Origin: Sphingosinicella sp. LHD-64
GTDB lineage: Bacteria; Pseudomonadota; Alphaproteobacteria; Sphingomonadales; Sphingomonadaceae
Reading direction: 5' to 3'
NCBI RefSeq assembly: GCF_031157375.1
Contig: NZ_JAVIFV010000002.1
Span: 62,001 to 126,000 of the forward strand
DNA length: 64,000 nt
In this document: positions 58,741 to 64,000 of the stretch, piece by piece
Layout: the number at the start of each line of letters is the position of its first letter
Numbering within the stretch: position 1 is the stretch's first letter
Translations under genes and position numbers: made by a program
Notes under the pieces: generated by a model
What the model was told of the DNA's origin: nothing
The model's input: the letters and a program-made list of their open reading frames with translations, nothing else
Database searches by the model: none

Positions 58741-61644
58741 ATGATTCCGCTTCGTCCGGCGATTCTCGCCCTCTTCCTCGCCTTCTCCGCCCCGCTGCTC
58801 GCGCAGCCACAGGCCCCTGCACCGGCCGCCCCGGCAGCCCACGGCGACACCGGCTGGCTTTATCGCGGCAGCGACATCGCGCCCGATCCGGCCTGGCGGT
58901 TCGGCACCTTGCCCAACGGCCTGCGCTATGCGGTGCGCCGCAACGCTCTCCCCGCCGGCCAGGTCTCGATCCGCATCCGCATCGACGCCGGCTCGTTGCA
59001 CGAGGCGGACAACGAGCGCGGCTGGGCCCATTATGTCGAGCATATGGTGTTCCGCGGCACCGAGACTTTTCCCGATCGCGAGGCGCGGCAGACCTGGCAG
59101 CGGCTCGGCGCGAGCTTCGGCAGCGACAGCAATGCGCGTACCAGCCCGACCGACACGGTCTACCAGCTCGATCTTCCCCACGCCGACCGCACCAGCCTCG
59201 ACACCAGCCTCAACGTCCTGTTCGAGATGATGGCGCGCGCCCGTTTCGACCCGGCGGCGGTCGAGGGCGAGCGCCCGGTGATCCTCTCCGAGAAGAACCG
59301 CCGCTCCGAACTCACCACCCGGATGCGCGACGTCACCCTGCCGCTCTATTTCGCCGGACTGCGCTTCGCACAGCGCGACCCGATCGGCACCGACGAGACG
59401 CTGAACGCCGCCACGGCCGAGGGCCTGCGCGCCTTCTATCGCCGCTGGTACCGCCCCGGCCGCACCACCATCGTCATGGTCGGCGACGCCGATCCCGACA
59501 TGATGGAAGCGCTGATCCGGAGCCGCTTCGGCGGCTGGCGGGGTGAGGGGCCCGAGCCCGCCGACCCCGATTATGGCACGCCGGTCGAGGTCGCCGGGAA
59601 GGTCGCCAACGTTCCCTATCCGGGCGTGCCCTACACCGCCAACATCCAGTGGATCCGCCCCTACGAGCGGGTCCCGCACACCATGGCGCGCGAGCAGATC
59701 TACCTCGCCGAGACTCTCGCCGCACGGATCATCAACCGCCGCCTCGAAGCCCATGCCCGCGGCGACTCCGCCTTCATCAGCGCTTCGGTCGGCCTGTCGC
59801 GCCAGCGCAACATCGCCGACATGAGCGGTCTCACCCTGACCGCGCGGGACGGCCGCTGGCGCGAGGCGATGGCCGAGAGCTTCGCGATCGTCGGCGATGC
59901 GCTGCGCGCCCCGCCCAGCGAGACGGAGATCGATCGCGAGGTCAGGAACCTGCGCACCGGCGTCACCGCCGCCGTCCAGGGCGAGGCGACGGTGCGCTCG
60001 CAGGTCCGCGCCGAGCAACTCGTCGGTGCGGTCGACAACGGCGCGGTGACCACCACCGCCCGGACCGTGCTCGACAATTTCGAGCGCAACGTGGCGGAAA
60101 TGACGCCGGCGCGGGTCGGCGCCGCGATGCGCGATCTCTTCACCGGCCTCGGCCCGCGCATGATCCTGGCGACGCCGACCGCGATCGAGGGCGGCAATGC
60201 GGCGCTGGCGCAGGGGCTGGCCGAGGCGCGCGCGGCGGCCCCCGCGACGCGTCCGGCCGAGCGCCTGGTGAGCTTCGACGACCTGCCCGCGCTCGGCGCG
60301 CCCGGCCGCGAGATCTCGCGCCAGCGGATCGACGACATGGACGTCACCATCGTCCGCTTCGCCAACGGCTCGACGCTGACCTTCAAGCCGACCGAGTTCG
60401 AGCGCGGCTCGGTGCTGGTGCGGCTGCGCTTCGGCCACGGCCAGGCGGGCCTGGCGCCGGATCGCCCCTCGCTCGGCTGGCTGTCCGCTCTCGTCGCCCC
60501 GTCGGGCCTGGCCGGGCTCGACCAGGACGGGCTGGAGCGGTTGCTCACCGGACGACGGATGAACCTGTCGTTCGGCATCGACGAGGACGCCTTCGTGCTC
60601 GGCGGGCAGACCAATGCGGCCGACCTCCCCGACCAGCTCCGCCTGCTCGCCACCAAGCTCGTCGCGCCCCATTGGGATCCGGCCCTCTTCGCCCGCTACC
60701 GGACGAGCGCGGTCGAAAATTACGACCTCGCCTTCACCTCGGCCTCGGCCCGGGCGAATCGCGAGCTCGGCGGCTTCGTGCGCCCCAACGACCAGCGCTT
60801 CCGCCCGATCGAGCGCGAGGAGATCGCCAATGCCACGATCGACCAGTTCCGCGATTTCTACACCCCGCTGCTTGCCGACGGACCGGTCCATGTCGTGATC
60901 GTCGGCGACATGACGCTCGATGCCGCGGTCGAGGCGGTCACCCGCACCGTGGCGGCACTGCCGACCCGCCCGGAGACGACGACGACGAGCCATGCCGCCG
61001 CCCTCCGGCCGCCCGCGCCGGGCCCGGAGCCGCGCACCTTCACCCATCGCGGCGACGCCAGCCAGGCGTTCGCGCTGATCGGCTGGTCGACGCTCGGCGG
61101 GATCGAAGGGATCCGCGACCGCCGCGCGCTCTCGCTCGCCGCCAACATGTTCCAGGTCCGGCTGTTCGACCGGCTGCGCGAGGCGGAGGGCACGACCTAT
61201 TCGCCCAATGCCGCGCATCTCTCCTCCGACACCTTCGCGAACTGGGGCATCTTCTACGCCGCCGCCGAGATCCGCCCCGAGCGCGCCCAGGCCTTCTTCC
61301 GGGCGGCGCGGGAGATCGTCGCCGATCTCGCCGCCAATCCCGCGGCGCCCGACGAATTCGCCCGCGCCCAGAACCCGGTGGTGAGCGGCATCGAGCGGCG
61401 GCTCGCCACCAACGCCTATTGGATCGAGGCGATCGAGAACTGGGCCGGGACGCCGGCCGAGATCGACAATGTCCGCGCTTACCTCTCCACCTATCGCGAC
61501 ATGACCGCGGAGGACGTGCGCCGCGCCGTCGCGGCCTATGTCGCCGAGCAAGACGACTGGTCGATGCTGGTCCTGCCCGAGCGCGCGACGGCGGGCGCAC
61601 CCGCGCCCGGTGCCGCCGCAACCCCGGGCGCCTATCGCCGATGA
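58741..61644 (+). CDS. Exported M16-family zinc metallopeptidase
   Basis: The 967-residue protein has a Sec signal (PAILALFLAFSAPLLAQ) and two M16 half-barrels in one chain. The inverted zinc motif HxxEH is His97-Tyr-Val-Glu100-His101 (GWAHYVEHMVFRG), with the distal Glu about 75 residues on (VEGERPVILSEKNRRSE region). The second half lacks this motif, as usual for the non-catalytic half of pitrilysin-type enzymes. It probably degrades periplasmic peptides. It is divergent from imuA with a 99-base gap that contains the SOS boxes; the ATG at 58741 has AAAGG upstream. Confidence 0.92.
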   Translation: MIPLRPAILALFLAFSAPLLAQPQAPAPAAPAAHGDTGWLYRGSDIAPDPAWRFGTLPNGLRYAVRRNALPAGQVSIRIRIDAGSLHEADNERGWAHYVEHMVFRGTETFPDREARQTWQRLGASFGSDSNARTSPTDTVYQLDLPHADRTSLDTSLNVLFEMMARARFDPAAVEGERPVILSEKNRRSELTTRMRDVTLPLYFAGLRFAQRDPIGTDETLNAATAEGLRAFYRRWYRPGRTTIVMVGDADPDMMEALIRSRFGGWRGEGPEPADPDYGTPVEVAGKVANVPYPGVPYTANIQWIRPYERVPHTMAREQIYLAETLAARIINRRLEAHARGDSAFISASVGLSRQRNIADMSGLTLTARDGRWREAMAESFAIVGDALRAPPSETEIDREVRNLRTGVTAAVQGEATVRSQVRAEQLVGAVDNGAVTTTARTVLDNFERNVAEMTPARVGAAMRDLFTGLGPRMILATPTAIEGGNAALAQGLAEARAAAPATRPAERLVSFDDLPALGAPGREISRQRIDDMDVTIVRFANGSTLTFKPTEFERGSVLVRLRFGHGQAGLAPDRPSLGWLSALVAPSGLAGLDQDGLERLLTGRRMNLSFGIDEDAFVLGGQTNAADLPDQLRLLATKLVAPHWDPALFARYRTSAVENYDLAFTSASARANRELGGFVRPNDQRFRPIEREEIANATIDQFRDFYTPLLADGPVHVVIVGDMTLDAAVEAVTRTVAALPTRPETTTTSHAAALRPPAPGPEPRTFTHRGDASQAFALIGWSTLGGIEGIRDRRALSLAANMFQVRLFDRLREAEGTTYSPNAAHLSSDTFANWGIFYAAAEIRPERAQAFFRAAREIVADLAANPAAPDEFARAQNPVVSGIERRLATNAYWIEAIENWAGTPAEIDNVRAYLSTYRDMTAEDVRRAVAAYVAEQDDWSMLVLPERATAGAPAPGAAATPGAYRR

Positions 61645-61695
61645 GCGATTTCCCTTGCGGGAACACATGCTCTAGAGGGAGTGCGGAGACGACGC

Positions 61696-62841
61696 GTGCC
61701 CGATAGCATCGCCCAGGCCGCGCCGCCCATGACGGGCGAAGCGCAGGGAAGCTGGAACCCGTTCCGGCTGCACGGCCGTCCGTTCTTCGAGGACAAGAAC
61801 AGGGCCTTCTGGACGCTGCAGTCGGCCGGCTGGGCGGGCTATTTCATCCTGCGCACCCTCTCCGGCGTCGCCAACGACATGGGCTGGAGCTACGTGCTCC
61901 ACACCCTGCTGCTCACCGCCACCGGCTATTCGATCACGCTCCTGATGGCCGCGGCCTATCGCCGGCTCATCCAGATGCGCGAGATCGTCACCTGGGTGGG
62001 CTCGATCCTGATCGTCGTCAGCGCCGCCGCCGCCTTCTCGGCGATCGAGACGTGGAGCGTCGCGACGTTCATCCAGCCCGGCACGCGGCCCGAGGGAATC
62101 CGCTTCCTCGGCGCGATCCTGCTCACCGTCTCGCTGCTGATCGCCTGGTCGGCGCTCTATTATTCGATCAACTTCTACATTCTGCTGGAAGAGCAGAAGG
62201 ACCGGCTGCTGCGGCTTGAAAGCACGGCCTCCAATGCCCAGCTTGCCATGCTGCGCTACCAGCTCAATCCCCACTTTCTCTTCAATACGTTGAACTCGAT
62301 CTCCACCCTCGTCCTGCTCAAGCAGACCGACCGCGCCAATGCGATGCTCTCGCGCCTGTCGTCCTTCCTGCGCTATACTCTGGTCAACGAGCCGGCCGGC
62401 ACGGTCACGATCCAGCAGGAGGTCGAGACGCTGAAGCTCTATCTCGAGATCGAGAAGATGCGTTTCGAAGAACGGCTGCGGCCGCACTTCAATATCGATC
62501 CTGGCGCGGCCCAGTCGCAGCTGCCGTCGCTGCTGCTCCAGCCCCTGGTCGAAAATGCGATCAAATATGCGGTGACGCCGCAGGAGGAGGGCGCCGACAT
62601 CTCGGTCGAGGTCAGGCGCCAGATCGACCGCGTCCTCATCACCGTCACCGATACCGGGCCGGGCGCCGACGCCCAGTACAAGGCGCGCGCCGAACATTCC
62701 ACCGGTGTCGGTCTGGCGAACATTCGGGACCGTCTGGCGCAGGCCTATGGCGACAACCAGAGGTTCGAGACACAGTCGGACATTACAGGGGGCTTCCGCG
62801 TTTTCATCGATATACCCTTCCAAACCGAGGAGCCGAAATGA
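61696..62841 (+). CDS. LytS-type sensor histidine kinase (His_kinase PF06580)
   Basis: The 381-residue protein has four transmembrane helices in its first 165 residues (QSAGWAGYFILRTLSGV, LHTLLLTATGYSITLLMAA, VGSILIVVSAAAAF, FLGAILLTVSLLIAWSALYY) with no large sensory domain, then the phosphoacceptor segment YQLNPHFLFNTLNSIS and an ATPase domain (LVENAIKYAVTP, DTGPG, GVGLANIRDRL). The partner response regulator follows with an ATGA overlap. A GTG at 61696 with GGAG seven bases ahead is chosen as start; an ATG at 61729 is possible. Confidence 0.92.
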   Translation: MPDSIAQAAPPMTGEAQGSWNPFRLHGRPFFEDKNRAFWTLQSAGWAGYFILRTLSGVANDMGWSYVLHTLLLTATGYSITLLMAAAYRRLIQMREIVTWVGSILIVVSAAAAFSAIETWSVATFIQPGTRPEGIRFLGAILLTVSLLIAWSALYYSINFYILLEEQKDRLLRLESTASNAQLAMLRYQLNPHFLFNTLNSISTLVLLKQTDRANAMLSRLSSFLRYTLVNEPAGTVTIQQEVETLKLYLEIEKMRFEERLRPHFNIDPGAAQSQLPSLLLQPLVENAIKYAVTPQEEGADISVEVRRQIDRVLITVTDTGPGADAQYKARAEHSTGVGLANIRDRLAQAYGDNQRFETQSDITGGFRVFIDIPFQTEEPK

Positions 62842-63641
62842 CGATCCGCACCATCCTGGTGGACGACGAGCCGCTGGCGATTCAGGGTCTCGAGCTGCGC
62901 CTTCAGCCGCATGAGGACGTCGAGATCATCGACACCTGCTCGAACGGGCGCGAGGCGATCCGCTCGATCAAGACCAACAAGCCCGATCTCGTCTTCCTCG
63001 ACATCCAGATGCCGGGCTTCGATGGCTTTTCGGTCATCCAGGGCCTGATGGAGGTCGAGCCGCCGCTCTTCGTCTTCGTCACCGCCTATTCCGACCACGC
63101 GCTGCGCGCGTTCGAGGCGCAGGCGGTCGACTATCTGATGAAGCCGGTCGACGAGGCGCGTCTCGCCGACACGCTCGAGCGGGTGCGCCAGCGCCTCACC
63201 GAGAAGCGCGGCGTCGAGGAGGTGGAGAAGCTCAAGGAGGTGCTCGCCGAAGTGGCGCCCGATGCGATGGAGAATGTCGATGCGGTCGGCGACGACGGCC
63301 ATGCCGCCAGCCGCTACGAGAAGATGATCAACATCAAGGACCGCGGCCAGATCTTCCGGGTCGACGTCGACAGCATCGAGAAGATCGACGCCGCCGGCGA
63401 CTACATGTGCATCTACACCGGCGACAACACCCTGATCCTGCGCGAGACGATGAAGGATCTGGAGAAGCGCCTCGATCCGCGCCGCTTCCAGCGCGTCCAC
63501 CGTTCGACCATCGTCAACCTGGATCAGGTCCGCCAGGTGAAGCCGCACACCAACGGCGAATGCTTCCTGGTTCTGGGCTCGGGCCAGCAGGTGAAGGTCA
63601 GCCGCTCCTACCGCGACGTGGTGGCGCGCTTCGTCCACTGA
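62838..63641 (+). CDS. LytTR-type DNA-binding response regulator
   Basis: The 267-residue regulator has a receiver domain with the acidic pocket DDEP, phosphoacceptor Asp in DLVFLDIQMPGFDGF and Lys in LMKPVDEARL, then a linker and a LytTR DNA-binding domain (INIKDRGQIFRVDVDSIEKI to QRVHRSTIVNLDQVRQV, KVSRSYRDVV). LytTR proteins bind direct repeats and often control envelope, exopolysaccharide or quorum genes. It is cotranscribed with the kinase. The target genes cannot be inferred; the M16 peptidase upstream is 52 bases away and may be part of the same unit. Confidence 0.92.
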   Translation: MTIRTILVDDEPLAIQGLELRLQPHEDVEIIDTCSNGREAIRSIKTNKPDLVFLDIQMPGFDGFSVIQGLMEVEPPLFVFVTAYSDHALRAFEAQAVDYLMKPVDEARLADTLERVRQRLTEKRGVEEVEKLKEVLAEVAPDAMENVDAVGDDGHAASRYEKMINIKDRGQIFRVDVDSIEKIDAAGDYMCIYTGDNTLILRETMKDLEKRLDPRRFQRVHRSTIVNLDQVRQVKPHTNGECFLVLGSGQQVKVSRSYRDVVARFVH

Positions 63642-63729
63642 CGGGGCGGCGGCCCCGCCGACCGGCGACCCGCCGGCCGATGCGGCGCGGTGCGTCGTTC
63701 CCCTTCGCGCCGGGTGGCGGCGGACCGCC

Positions 63730-64000
63730 TTACCAGCGGTCCTGCCGGTCGTGCCTCTGGCGGTAGATGTTGCGGCTGGCCCGGTCCTGCATCCGTTCCA
63801 GCCGATAACGTTCGCGGCCGGTCAGGCCGGGGCCGTCGGCGCGGCTGCGCCGTTCGTAGCGGGCAATATGCGCCTGCTGGCGCTCGAGCCGGTAGGCCTC
63901 GCGCGCGGTGAGCTCGCCAGTGCCGACGCCGTGCCAGATGCGGTGCTGCTGGTTGCCCTGCCGCTGGTTGATCCGGGCCTCGGCCGGCATCGCGCTGGCA
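63730..64000 (-). CDS. Exported hypothetical protein (partial, N terminus outside window)
   Basis: The visible 90 residues end a protein whose N terminus, probably a signal peptide ending ASAMPAEA, lies beyond the window edge. The mature part is rich in Arg, Gln, Glu and Tyr, with repeats of the type LTAREAYRLERQQ and LTGRERYRLERMQDRAS and a tail YRQRHDRQDRW. This basic, repetitive, probably periplasmic protein has relatives in sphingomonads but no known function. The 88 bases between it and the response regulator stop hold nothing recognisable. Confidence 0.65.
   Translation of the reverse strand, partial: ASAMPAEARINQRQGNQQHRIWHGVGTGELTAREAYRLERQQAHIARYERRSRADGPGLTGRERYRLERMQDRASRNIYRQRHDRQDRW

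Overview
The window is high-GC DNA, most likely chromosomal, from an alphaproteobacterium, most likely a member of the Sphingomonadales. The grounds are the family set (SciP, coq7, phasin, DUF3667 proteins, ImuA-ImuB-DnaE2 mutasome, EAL protein with CHASE2), the gene order nadD-rsfS-rlmH-envC-ctpA, the alphaproteobacterial-type LexA boxes (GTTC-N7-GTTC), and small exported proteins without close analogues outside this group. I see no rRNA, tRNA, CRISPR array, phage or insertion sequence. No genus can be named from the sequence alone.

Layout. 1-13.0 kb: the end of an amino-acid permease, a VOC protein, adenosine kinase, lnt, metK behind a candidate SahR operator, a MatB-like malonyl-CoA synthetase, trmB, a MarR/serine-hydrolase divergent pair sharing an operator-like palindrome, a lipoprotein sugar dehydrogenase, an M23 peptidase and a GST. 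13.0-24.5 kb: a CHASE2-GGDEF-EAL membrane phosphodiesterase, then the translation/transcription operon rimP-nusA-ylxR-infB-rbfA. That operon carries a triple-hairpin repeat between nusA and ylxR and a RelE-type toxin-antitoxin pair plus a thioesterase between infB and rbfA. 24.5-31.3 kb: a phasin gene with two credible starts, clpS, a Crp/Fnr regulator, murA, an amidohydrolase, a decayed DUF/GNAT fusion and a DUF445 gene. 31.3-40.5 kb: an RND efflux pump with adaptor, two GlsB/YeaQ/YmgE-type membrane proteins, a SIMPL protein, sciP, mnmA and a permease whose start codon appears to have mutated to ATA. 40.5-46.3 kb: a long minus-strand run nadD, rsfS, rlmH, envC, ctpA, dsbB, coq7 and a small exported protein. 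46.4-52.3 kb: two tandem DUF3667 genes that share an almost identical 174-base block, ftsH, an MBL-fold hydrolase and a small exported protein. 52.3-58.7 kb: the SOS mutagenesis genes imuA, imuB and dnaE2, with a Phd/VapC module on the opposite strand wedged between imuB and dnaE2. 58.7-64 kb: an M16 peptidase, a LytS/LytR-type two-component pair and a partial exported protein.

How the parts work together. Most genes are housekeeping: SAM synthesis, tRNA modification, ribosome maturation, lipoprotein and peptidoglycan synthesis, protein quality control, ubiquinone and disulfide formation. The features that stand out are regulatory or evolutionary. They are three directly repeated LexA half-sites in front of imuA; toxin-antitoxin modules placed inside two conserved operons; start-codon damage in two genes (ylxR and an APC permease); a possible two-isoform phasin with a histone-like extension; a 12-codon tryptophan-rich reading frame with its own ribosome binding site and terminator; and apparent recent gene conversion between the DUF3667 paralogues. 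I did not find a clearly new defence or biosynthetic system.
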